Shown here piece by piece: positions 56,081 through 64,000 of a stretch of DNA of 64,000 nt. The first letter of the stretch is position 1; every line of letters begins with the position of its first letter. Under the pieces are notes generated by a model. The model was not told the origin of the DNA. It made no database searches and worked only from the letters and a program-made list of their open reading frames with translations. A program made the position numbers and the translations under genes. Source of the stretch: Aalborgiella sp963841045 (lineage in GTDB: Bacteria; Pseudomonadota; Gammaproteobacteria; Burkholderiales; Burkholderiaceae_C); the NCBI GenBank assembly GCA_963841045.1, contig CAWJBD010000001.1, positions 513,582-577,581 of the forward strand. Reading direction: 5' to 3'.

Positions 56081-57918
56081 AAAAAATTCTGCAAGATGCT
56101 GGTTACGTTTTTGATACACAAGTGAATGTTTGGTCCAACCCAGATTACAAAGGTATTGCATATAACGACGGTGACGAAATCGAAACTCGAATAGCCAACA
56201 TCATTCGAGACGCACATGACATCACGACGCTATCGACTGAACTGCGCCAGCACATCTCCGACTGGCCATCGCAATACCACCTCACAAGCGAACGCGCCAA
56301 CATCATGCGTCCATTTGCAACGACGCTCAAAGATGCGCAAGTATTGGAGATTGGTGCGGGTTGCGGCGCCATATCGCGTTTTTTAGGAGAATGTGGCGCG
56401 AACGTTTTATCACTTGAGGGCAGCCCAAGGCGGGCTTCCATCGCTAGATCTCGCACTCGTGATTTAGATAATGTCACTGTCCTGACTGAGAAATTTGATC
56501 AATTGCAGTGCACCTTTCAATTTGATGTAATCACACTGATCGGAGTATTGGAGTATGCCAACCTCTTTACACCAGGCGACAACCCTGCGTTGTCAATGTT
56601 ACAACGTGTTAAACAACTCCTCAAGCCCAATGGCAAACTGATCATCGCCATTGAAAATCAATTGGGTTTGAAATACTTTGCAGGCGCGCCAGAAGACCAT
56701 TTTGGTGTGCCGATGATTGGAATTGAAGGTCGATACGGTAAGAATCAAGCACAAACATTTGGACGATCAGCTCTGACCAAACTCTTGCAACAGGCTGGTT
56801 TTTTAAAATCTCATTTTTTAGCGCCATTTCCGGACTACAAATTACCGACATCTATCGTCACCGAAGCTGGATTTTCGCATCCACATTTTGATGCTGCCGC
56901 TTTTGCATCCCAAAGCGTCAGACGCGACCCACAGATGCCTGAGGTATGTCATTTTTCCCCCGAATTGGCTTGGCCAGTTTTGTTTGCCAACGATTTGGGG
57001 CTTGAATTGGCCAATTCGTTTTTAATCATCGCCTCCCCACTGACACAAGAGCTTGTTCAAACCGATGAACTAGCCTACCACTACTCGACAACACGCTTAG
57101 CACAGTATTGCAAAGAGACTATTTTTGCAAGTCAAGATTCGCAAGCAGTGACAATCGAATATCGTAGGCTTGATAAATCACCTATCAAATCAAATCAATC
57201 TGGTACATCATCGCATTCGCCCATTCAATTTGTTGCACCAGCAACTGCCACATATGTTTTAGGGACGCCACTGTCGCAAGAATTTATCAACATCATCACG
57301 CGTGATGGCTGGACATTTGATCAAATTGGGCAATTTGTTCAAAGATATTTAGCAATATTAGCGACATTGAAAGCCGCAGATCATGATTCACCATTTACCG
57401 GTACCGATTCAAATCTTATGGGTGGTGAGTACATTGATTGCATCCCACAAAATATCATGATTGATGATCAAGGAAGTGCCACTTATATTGACAAAGAATG
57501 GCAACTTGAATCACCAGTAGAAATCAAACATTTGAGTCTTTCGATCCATATTGATGATGTGTGCTGCCATCACACGTTTTGGACGCCAGCCAAGGGTAGC
57601 AGCATAACGGTATACCAATTAATCGAGCAAGCTTTTCAAGCTGCTGGATTAAAACTCAGCGATGAAGATACTTTGCGTTTTGAAGCAATTGAAAAACGCA
57701 TTCAGCAAGCTGTCAGCGGCATGGATACACAAACCTATTTTGAAATGCTGAAAACACGTGATCTTCCAACCAAATCTACGGGGCAATGGGCACATTTACG
57801 GCAAGAACAAATCGAAAAACTGAATCAAAGTATGGATGATTTGCGAAACTCTGCCAGCTGGAGACTCATGTCGCCACTTCGATTGATTTCTGGAAAAATC
57901 AAATCATTGCTCTCTTGA
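56077..57918 (+). CDS. Methyltransferase with kinase-like C-terminal half (WbdD-like chain-terminator candidate)
   Basis: A 613-residue protein. Residues ~85-230 form a class I SAM methyltransferase with VLEIGAGCGAISRFLGECGA and ITLIGVLEYANLF. Residues ~370-530 look kinase-like: EYIDCIPQNIMIDDQGSATY fits the catalytic D-x4-N pattern, and TYIDKEW fits the metal-binding Asp, but the Gly-rich loop is not clear. The last ~50 residues form a heptad-like helix (LRQEQIEKLNQSMDDLRNSA). Methyltransferase, kinase-like part and coiled coil in one chain next to a Wzt with a glycan-binding domain resembles WbdD, which caps O-antigen chains and sets their length. This role is an inference. The gene overlaps wzt by four bases. 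Confidence 0.72.
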   Translation: MKKILQDAGYVFDTQVNVWSNPDYKGIAYNDGDEIETRIANIIRDAHDITTLSTELRQHISDWPSQYHLTSERANIMRPFATTLKDAQVLEIGAGCGAISRFLGECGANVLSLEGSPRRASIARSRTRDLDNVTVLTEKFDQLQCTFQFDVITLIGVLEYANLFTPGDNPALSMLQRVKQLLKPNGKLIIAIENQLGLKYFAGAPEDHFGVPMIGIEGRYGKNQAQTFGRSALTKLLQQAGFLKSHFLAPFPDYKLPTSIVTEAGFSHPHFDAAAFASQSVRRDPQMPEVCHFSPELAWPVLFANDLGLELANSFLIIASPLTQELVQTDELAYHYSTTRLAQYCKETIFASQDSQAVTIEYRRLDKSPIKSNQSGTSSHSPIQFVAPATATYVLGTPLSQEFINIITRDGWTFDQIGQFVQRYLAILATLKAADHDSPFTGTDSNLMGGEYIDCIPQNIMIDDQGSATYIDKEWQLESPVEIKHLSLSIHIDDVCCHHTFWTPAKGSSITVYQLIEQAFQAAGLKLSDEDTLRFEAIEKRIQQAVSGMDTQTYFEMLKTRDLPTKSTGQWAHLRQEQIEKLNQSMDDLRNSASWRLMSPLRLISGKIKSLLS

Positions 57919-57931
57919 TATTTTTAACTAA

Positions 57932-58521
57932 ATGTCAGTTAAATTTCAAAAACTTGATGTGGGATGTGGCGCTGGAAAATGCGACCCCGACGCAACAGGT
58001 ATTGACCTTGCTGCAGGACCAGGTGTTGATTTGGTTGGCGATGCTTTGGTCATATTGCAAAACGTGGAATCACATTCTGTTGGGAGCATCTACAGTAGCC
58101 ATTTTTTAGAGCACCACGAGAATCCAACAGCCATTCTCAAAGAAATGGTACGTGTTGTTGTACCTGGCGGTCAGATTGAAATCCGTGTGCCTCATTTTTC
58201 TGACCCATGGTATTACTCAGACCCTACGCATCAACATCCGTTTGGCCTGTACACATTTTGCTATTACTTTGCATACGAAAAATTCAAACGCAAAGTTCCA
58301 AGTTACTGCGCTGATTGAGGGAGCAAACATTCAGTCCATCCAATTACGCTTCGGATCTACACGTCCCTTCTATTTCCGCCATGCGCTTAAAAAGGCGGTG
58401 CAATTGTTTGTCAATCTAAATAGTTTTACATTTAGAGTTGTATGAAGAACTATTTTCAAACATACTGGCTTGCTCAGAAGTTCGCGTGCTGATTGTTAAA
58501 GAAGCAACACTGAGCCAGTAG
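57932..58521 (+). CDS. Class I SAM methyltransferase (two frameshifts)
   Basis: Small SAM-dependent methyltransferase, corrected length 195 residues. KLDVGCGAGKCDPDATGIDL is the SAM motif I; SIYSSHFLEHHENP and MVRVVVPGGQIEIRVPHFSD are motifs of the Methyltransf_11 group. The first +1 break is near 58292 (frame resumes as FQVTALIEGANIQSIQLRFG), the second near 58432, after which LYEELFSNILACSEVRVLIV continues to a TAG at 58521. Read uncorrected, the gene would look truncated. It may methylate a sugar of the surface glycan or its precursor. It lies 13 bases after the WbdD-like gene. Confidence 0.8.
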
Positions 58522-58531
58522 CAACATCGGC

Positions 58532-59381
58532 ATGAAGATCAATAAGTATCTAAGATGGCGCAGTTACTATAATTTTGCAAAACGCAAGTATTTTGATATC
58601 AAGTTTGCCAAAACTGTCTTAAAAATTGAGCAAACCACTTTCGAAGGTGTAGAAATATTGGTACGCGCCAACGAAGATGTTGGCAAAGAAATTTTGCTAC
58701 AGCGATTCGAGATTGAAGAGCTGCGGTATTTGAATGAAATACTGCCAAATGATTCGGTGATATTGGACATCGGTGCAAATATTGGTCTATTCAGCTTGGT
58801 GCTTGCATCTAAATCAAAAAACATCAAAGTGCATGCTTTTGAGCCCATACAACTGAATGCAGATTTAATTACCGTTTCCAAGCAGATCAATCACCTTCAG
58901 AATTTGACCGTTAATCAAACCTGTGTAGGTGCTACAGATGGCTTTGTGGAATTTTCAGTCTCTACGGACAGTGCATACTCATCCATGATTGATTCTGGCA
59001 GAAAGCAGGAAGCAGAAAAAATTAATTGCCCAGTTTGCAGGCTAGACACCTATGTGCAAGAAGCCAACATTCAGAAAATCGATTTCATCAAAATTGATGT
59101 TGAAGGCGCAGAAAAATTGGTGCTGACTGGAGCACATGCCTTATTGACTCATCAAGTATTACGACCACATTTGCTTATGCTTGAGTTGTATGATTTAAAT
59201 TTGAAGCAATATGCACACTTCGGTCAACGATATTGTTCAATTCATGTACAGCTATGAGTACGAAGCATATTACTTACGCAATAACGAATTGTTTAAATTT
59301 GACCCAGTGTTGCATGCCAATAAAATCTACAATGTATTTTTTAAATCGATTGCAACTGCAACTTCAATGAAACTTCTTTGA
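58532..59381 (+). CDS. FkbM-family methyltransferase (one frameshift)
   Basis: FkbM-type SAM methyltransferase, corrected length 282 residues. The SAM site has SVILDIGANIGLFSLVLASK and the acidic VHAFEPIQLNADLI, then RLDTYVQEANIQKIDFIKID with VEGAEKLVLTGAHALL, the family's DxEGxE block. The frame breaks at about 59211; skipping one base yields MHTSVNDIVQFMYSYEYEAY and a TGA at 59381. Family members usually O-methylate sugars or hydroxyl groups of secondary metabolites. It is the first of three FkbM-like genes in the locus and overlaps none of them. Confidence 0.82.
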
Positions 59382-59385
59382 TGAA

Positions 59386-60117
59386 ATGAACACGATTGAT
59401 TTAATTAAACATGCGCTGCGCAAAGCAGGTTGGCAAATCAGCCGGCTCACAACAATGAGTTCCTATGCTTTGCAAACAGTAAAAATAATCAAATCGCAAA
59501 ACATCAATGTTGTAATCGATATCGGTGCGAATACGGGTCAATTTGGCACTGAGTTAAGGGCATTTGGCTATCAAGGGAAATTGGTATCTTTTGAGCCTTT
59601 GCCTGATGCACATCACTCACTTTCAAATCAAGCTAAGCATGATGAAAAATGGCAAGTTCATCCGCGATGTGCAGTCGGAGACACAACAGGCAGTATTCAA
59701 ATTAATGTGGCAGGCAACTCGGTAAGTAGCTCGGTTCTGCCGATGCTAGACAGCCATCTCAACTCAGCACCACAATCGAAGTACACCCACAGCATCAGCG
59801 CTGACATGATAACTTTGGACAGTATTTTTACTCAATACTGCAAGCCATCTGACAATGTGCTTATCAAAATTGACACTCAAGGCTACGAATGGCACGTTTT
59901 AGATGGTGCGAAAAACAGTATTCAAGCATGCAAAGGACTGCTTCTTGAAATGTCATTGGTACCGTTGTATGCAAATCAACACCTATGGCTCGACGTCCTC
60001 GAACGACTGCATTCATTGAATTTTGAGCTAGTCAACCTGCAGCCTGCATTTATTGATGATCAGACTGGCCACACGTTGCAATTCGATGGCTTATTTATAA
60101 AGAAACCAAATGAATAA
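59386..60117 (+). CDS. FkbM-family methyltransferase
   Basis: Intact 243-residue FkbM-type methyltransferase. NVVIDIGANTGQFGTELRAF is the SAM motif, KLVSFEPLPDAHHSLSNQAK the acidic-loop region, and LIKIDTQGYEWHVLDGAKNS the DxxGxE block (here DTQGYE). The product ends LQFDGLFIKKPNE, as in many FkbM proteins from glycan clusters. Its stop overlaps the start of the GDP-fucose synthase gene by eight bases. O-methylation of a glycan sugar is the likely job, with the exact position unknown. Confidence 0.88.
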   Translation: MNTIDLIKHALRKAGWQISRLTTMSSYALQTVKIIKSQNINVVIDIGANTGQFGTELRAFGYQGKLVSFEPLPDAHHSLSNQAKHDEKWQVHPRCAVGDTTGSIQINVAGNSVSSSVLPMLDSHLNSAPQSKYTHSISADMITLDSIFTQYCKPSDNVLIKIDTQGYEWHVLDGAKNSIQACKGLLLEMSLVPLYANQHLWLDVLERLHSLNFELVNLQPAFIDDQTGHTLQFDGLFIKKPNE

Positions 60118-61087
60118 CCCAAAAATTTACGTTGCTGGTCACAATGGAATGGTTGGGTCTGCTATTGTGCGTTGTTTGGTTAGGCAAGGACAAACCAACC
60201 TTGTTTATCGCACACACGCGGAAATGGATCTCACCGATCAAAGCAGTGTGAGACATTTTTTCGAGACCGAAAGACCAGACCAAGTTTATTTGGCAGCAGC
60301 AAAAGTGGGCGGTATTCATGCGAATAACACTTACCCCGCAGAATTTATTTACGACAACCTGATGGTACAAGCCAATGTCATCCATGAAGCTTGGCGAGCT
60401 GGCGTTAAAAAACTCATGTTTCTGGGCTCAAGTTGCATTTACCCCAAACTTGCCATTCAGCCTATGACTGAATCAGCATTACTCACGGGCACCTTAGAGC
60501 CAACCAATGAACCCTATGCCATTGCCAAAATTGCTGGAATCAAAATGTGCGAAAGTTATAACAGGCAGTATGGCCTGAGTCACGGCACTGATTTTCGCAC
60601 TGTGATGCCAACCAGCCTCTATGGTCCCGGTGACAACTATCATCCCGAAAACTCTCACGTGATTCCAGCACTAATACAGCGCTTTTATAATGCTCAAGCG
60701 TGTGCCGCACCTTCTGTCACCATATGGGGAACAGGAACACCTAGGCGAGAGTTTTTGTATGTGGACGATATGGCTGCTGCCAGCGTTTATGTGATGAATT
60801 TAGACCAATCTACTTTTCAAGCCAACACACAAGCCATGCAAAACCACATCAATGTTGGATATGGCAGCGACATCAGCATTGCTGAGCTTGCAAAATTGGT
60901 AGCTAAAACGGTTGGATATCAAGGCACAATTGATTTTGATACAAGCAAGCCTGATGGCACCCCTCGCAAGTTAATGGACAGCAGTTTGTTAAATGCAATC
61001 GGTTGGCGTGCTGGTACTACGCTTGAAGAAGGATTGAAATTGGCTTGCCAAGATTTTGAAAAACACCGCTCGGCTTTGCGCACCTAA
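60110..61087 (+). CDS. fcl: GDP-L-fucose synthase
   Basis: Epimerase-reductase of 325 residues that turns GDP-4-keto-6-deoxy-mannose into GDP-L-fucose. The Rossmann Gly motif is VAGHNGMVGSAIVR, followed by VYLAAAKVGGIHANNTYPAE, FLGSSCIYPKLAIQPMTESA, the catalytic YAIAKIAG (Tyr-x3-Lys) and MPTSLYGPGDNYHPENSHVI. These are specific to the GDP-fucose synthase branch of the short-chain dehydrogenase superfamily. It implies that the surface glycan contains L-fucose or a derivative. The partner GDP-mannose dehydratase (gmd) is not in this window. Confidence 0.93.
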   Translation: MNNPKIYVAGHNGMVGSAIVRCLVRQGQTNLVYRTHAEMDLTDQSSVRHFFETERPDQVYLAAAKVGGIHANNTYPAEFIYDNLMVQANVIHEAWRAGVKKLMFLGSSCIYPKLAIQPMTESALLTGTLEPTNEPYAIAKIAGIKMCESYNRQYGLSHGTDFRTVMPTSLYGPGDNYHPENSHVIPALIQRFYNAQACAAPSVTIWGTGTPRREFLYVDDMAAASVYVMNLDQSTFQANTQAMQNHINVGYGSDISIAELAKLVAKTVGYQGTIDFDTSKPDGTPRKLMDSSLLNAIGWRAGTTLEEGLKLACQDFEKHRSALRT

Positions 61088-61095
61088 TTCCAGTT

Positions 61096-62500
61096 GTGCC
61101 ACACAAAACACTCCAGTTGATTCGCATGAAATTTTTTAAGCTCATCAAGTTCCTGCGCATCAAACCTTTTGATTCAAGTACAGAAGCTGGCAGAAGCCAA
61201 GAACGATACCGCTTGGCATTGTGGTCATTTATTGCCAACATTTTGAGCAAATTAATGGCATTGGCCGTCATGTTGCTCAGCATTCGCTGGACTTTGCCAT
61301 ACTTGGGCGAAGAGCGATTTGGTGTATGGATGACTGTTTCAAGTTTTGCAACCATGCTCGTAGTCCTAGATTTGGGCATTGGCAACGCATTGACCAACCA
61401 TGCCGCGCATGCCGCTGCGAAAGACAACCCAGATGTATTGAAAAAAACCATCAGTGGCAGTTTGGGGTTTTTATTCATCGTGTCGGTGATCATGGGATTT
61501 ATCTTGAGCTTATTGGCAACCACACTACCTTTGAGACACCTTGATTAAAGTAAAGGACGACAATTTATTGCCAGAGATACGCCAAGCCTTCTTGGTTTTT
61601 GCCATTCTTTTTGGTGTAAACATATTTGGATCAGGTGTGCAAAAGCTTTTTTCAGGTTTACAGCGCACCTTTGAAGGCTTGATTGCCTCCGCAGCTTGTT
61701 CTTTCTTCGCTCTTTTGGGTGTCGCTTGGGCGGCATATTTTGAAGCCAATATTCCCACATTGTTACTGGTCACATTAGGTATTCAGTCCTTAAGCGGCGT
61801 TATTTTGCTGCCATTGCTGATATCAAGAAAGCAATTTACATTTGTTGGCATTGGTCATGAAATCAAACGGCAGTACAAAACACTCTTCAAAAGCGGTTCA
61901 CATTATTTTTTGCTGCAAATAGGTGTACTTTTAGGCGTGGGCGCAGACAGCATGATTATTTCCAGCACACTGGGTGCCGCATCAGTGGCTGTGTACAGCA
62001 TTGCCTATCGCTTGTTTCAAATGTGTACGCTCGCCGTTTATATGCTCAATGGACCATTGTGGGGTGCATACGCAGACGCCAATGCCAGAAACGACAATGC
62101 GTTCATACGCATCACCTTTAAACGAAGCATGGCCGCAACCATTGCCATATCGCTTCTCATCATTCTATTTTTATTGGTTTTTAACAAATGGATTCTTGCT
62201 GTTTGGCTCAACAATCAAGTTGATTTACCCTTGTCGCTATTATTCGCATTTGCAGCCTGGACATTCATGGAATGCATCACAGGCTCGTTCGCAATGCTTT
62301 TGAATGGACTCCATATTACTCGACCGCAATTGGTGTCGATGGTGGTCTATATCGTCCTGTCACTGGGCATCAAGCTTCAATATATCAATCAATTTGGTGT
62401 CATCACCATACCCATAGCAACGGCCATCGCCTATTTTGTTTCTAAAATCCTAATGTATCGAATTATTTTCTATAAAGATATCAAAGCACGTCTTACATAA
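61096..62500 (+). CDS. Wzx-like polysaccharide flippase (one frameshift)
   Basis: Multi-helix membrane protein of the MOP flippase superfamily, about 467 residues after correction. The N-terminal part has ALWSFIANILSKLMALAVML, LPYLGEERFGVWMTVSSF and DLGIGNALTNHAA, typical of O-antigen flippases. The frame breaks near 61538; skipping one base continues through IKVKDDNLLPEIRQAFLVFA to a second half with about eight helices. The start may be the GTG at 61096 or the ATG at 61126. Flippases serve Wzx/Wzy export, so this one next to an ABC exporter is unusual. No wzy-like gene is visible. Confidence 0.82.
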
Positions 62501-62573
62501 TTGTCCAAAGAAATTGCCCATTTAGTAATACCCTATCAACAATATCACACAGTTTAGAGCAACGTCTTTTTTT

Positions 62574-62616
62574 CGCTATAAATAACATAGCAGTATAGGC
62601 ATATTTTTTATGACCT
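62574..62616 (-). repeat. Dispersed palindromic element, copy 12 (intergenic)
   Basis: On the minus strand it reads AAAAAATATGCCTATACTGC then TATGTTATTTATAGCG. The core is partly eroded, but TGCCTATA.TGCTAT...ATAGC is kept. It lies 30-70 bases before the glycosyltransferase gene. Confidence 0.55.
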
Positions 62617-62644
62617 TTAGTCAGATTAATTATAGATTTTTAAC

Positions 62645-63772
62645 ATGGACCAAAGAAAACCTTGCCCTGTAATTTGGGCTCTCGGCAACAAAGGTTACTT
62701 GGTTCAATCGCCTCTGATTGCTGCATTGGGCGCACGATCACCAGTGCTGGCTGTCACCAATTCCAGCAATATTCATTTGCAAAGCATTCGTGACAATAAT
62801 CAACTTCTGCACGTGCTTACTACACCTGACAATTGGATAGGTGGCATACGTTTTCTGTTCAATCTAAACAACACCAGAAATCAGCTTGTCGACAAATTAC
62901 GGCTACATGCATCTGTGATCCATGTTGTGATGTGCTCACCGTGGGACATATTCTTTTTAGGAATCTTGGCAAAAGTTGGGGTTCCAATCATCGTGACCAT
63001 ACACGACGCAGTTCAACACAAGGGCGAAGAGTCCGTTGTGATGGACTATTTGCGAGATTGGTGCATCAGCAAAGCTGACTTGGTAACTGTTTTATCCGCC
63101 CACGTTTCACAAGAATTGCAACGCAATCCTAAATTCAATAAACCATTGCATGTGCTGGACAATGGCTTGGTGATGCATGCGAAACCCGCTTTGGAGGCTC
63201 GCCCATACCCACAACATCGACCAATCAAACTGCTCTTTCACGGCAGAATCCATGCTTACAAGGGTTTAGATTTGTTATTGGATGCCATGCATATATTGCA
63301 GCGCAAGGGTAAAAATTACGCTTTAACCATTGCAGGCTCTGGTGAACTTGGCACCTATCAAGATAAATTAAAAGGTCTCAGACACGTCACCGTGCAAAAC
63401 CGGTTCTTGTCGGAAGATGATTTATACGAACTTCTTTCCAACCACGATGTGTCTGTTTTGCCCTATCTTGAAGCCAGCCAGTCTGCCGTCGCCATAGACG
63501 CGCATTGGGCCGCACTCCCCGCAGTCGCCACGCCTGTTGGCGCTTTACCTAAACAATTCACCGATGGTTATGATGCACTGATAACAGCCAAAACTGATGC
63601 GCAATCTATTGCAGACGTAATTGAGCGTATCTGTGACGATAATATCCTCTACCAGCATTTATCTCAGGGTGCAGCACAAAGTTATCAGAAATCTGGTCCA
63701 CAACAAGCTTCTAGACAGTGGATCGACTTGTACAACCAAACCATTCATACTTACTCAACACATCATGTCTAA
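62645..63772 (+). CDS. GT4-type glycosyltransferase
   Basis: A 375-residue retaining glycosyltransferase of the GT-B fold. The C-terminal donor-binding half has IKLLFHGRIHAYKGLDLLLD, YALTIAGSGELGTY, VTVQNRFLSEDDLYELLSNH and a PYLEASQSAVAIDAHWAALP segment, where the Glu and small residues contact the nucleotide sugar in family GT4. The N-terminal acceptor half is more variable. It would add a sugar to the growing glycan; neither donor nor linkage can be read. The stop overlaps the next start by eight bases. Confidence 0.85.
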   Translation: MDQRKPCPVIWALGNKGYLVQSPLIAALGARSPVLAVTNSSNIHLQSIRDNNQLLHVLTTPDNWIGGIRFLFNLNNTRNQLVDKLRLHASVIHVVMCSPWDIFFLGILAKVGVPIIVTIHDAVQHKGEESVVMDYLRDWCISKADLVTVLSAHVSQELQRNPKFNKPLHVLDNGLVMHAKPALEARPYPQHRPIKLLFHGRIHAYKGLDLLLDAMHILQRKGKNYALTIAGSGELGTYQDKLKGLRHVTVQNRFLSEDDLYELLSNHDVSVLPYLEASQSAVAIDAHWAALPAVATPVGALPKQFTDGYDALITAKTDAQSIADVIERICDDNILYQHLSQGAAQSYQKSGPQQASRQWIDLYNQTIHTYSTHHV

Positions 63773-64000
63773 AGTCAGAGCATTCCTTACCAGTTATGAA
63801 GACAAAGCACCCGTATTATTCAGTTGGTTGCGCTATTACAACCATGTCGTTTTAAAAAAGAACATTGTTTACCCAGAAGTTACCAAGAAGATTTTTTCTA
63901 TAGTTGATTCAAAAAATGCCATCGCAGTCGATGTAGGGGCCAATGTGGGCATTGTCACAAGGTACTTGAGTCAACATTTTGCTGTCACACATGCAATTGA
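63765..64000 (+). CDS. FkbM-like methyltransferase, 5' part only
   Basis: An ATG at 63765 overlaps the glycosyltransferase stop and opens a frame that runs off the window: MSKVRAFLTSYEDKAPVLFS then WLRYYNHVVLKKNI. It reaches AIAVDVGANVGIVTRYLSQH, a SAM motif I of the FkbM type. Seventy-eight residues are visible. It would be the third FkbM-type gene of the locus. Confidence 0.75.
   Translation, partial: MSKVRAFLTSYEDKAPVLFSWLRYYNHVVLKKNIVYPEVTKKIFSIVDSKNAIAVDVGANVGIVTRYLSQHFAVTHAI

Overview
This window looks like chromosomal DNA of a betaproteobacterium, most likely a Burkholderiales member near the Comamonadaceae with a moderate to low GC content. The reasons are the gene order tRNA-Tyr/Gly/Thr-tuf-tRNA-Trp-secE-nusG-rplKAJL-rpoBC, the petABC-sspAB block, ahcY-metF behind an SAH riboswitch, and secA-argJ-DUF815-mutT. 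Nearly everything is core housekeeping. The last 10 kb is an accessory cell-surface polysaccharide locus.

Layout. 1-7919 (minus): the 5' end of plsY, an aldo/keto reductase, an iron(III)-type ABC importer (ATPase, fused permease, binding protein) and an acyl-CoA synthetase. 7973-14311: an alpha/beta hydrolase (+), then the methyl-cycle operon ahcY-tlyA-metF (minus) behind an SAH riboswitch, a coiled-coil secreted protein and a DegS-like protease. 14432-21255: a NIF3-like protein and pdxA, mscL, the cytochrome bc1 operon petABC, sspAB and tRNA-Thr(TGT). 21280-32049: a DUF721 protein, an M23 peptidase, secA, argJ, a DUF815 ATPase, mutT, one gene flanked by integron-cassette-like sites, a NUDIX hydrolase, serS and an atypical pseudouridine synthase. 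32191-46106 (minus): the rpo/rpl/nusG/secE/tuf/tRNA supercluster. 46167-51826 (minus): ung, a VanZ-like protein and the trp genes trpE-trpG-trpD-small membrane ORF-trpC, with a Trp-rich leader peptide and attenuator. 52010-53695: fadD. 53866-64000 (+): an ABC-2 polysaccharide exporter (Wzm/Wzt type), a large methyltransferase/kinase-like protein resembling WbdD chain terminators, several methyltransferases (three FkbM type), GDP-L-fucose synthase, a Wzx-like flippase and a glycosyltransferase.

Two window-wide patterns stand out. First, a dispersed element of about 45-60 bp occurs at least twelve times. Its core reads GCCGGCGTATTTATTGCCT followed by a TGCTAT...ATAGCA hairpin. Seven copies lie inside protein-coding genes (acyl-CoA synthetase twice, tlyA, the NIF3 homologue, pdxA, serS, trpE), mostly read through in frame as extra peptides. 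A second, GC-rich repeat-like insert extends the PdxA N-terminus. Second, eleven otherwise well-conserved genes, including rpoC, secA and rplA, are interrupted by about thirteen single-base frameshifts, twelve of them +1. Because essential genes are hit, these are most simply read as assembly or sequencing indels, so I annotate each as one gene.
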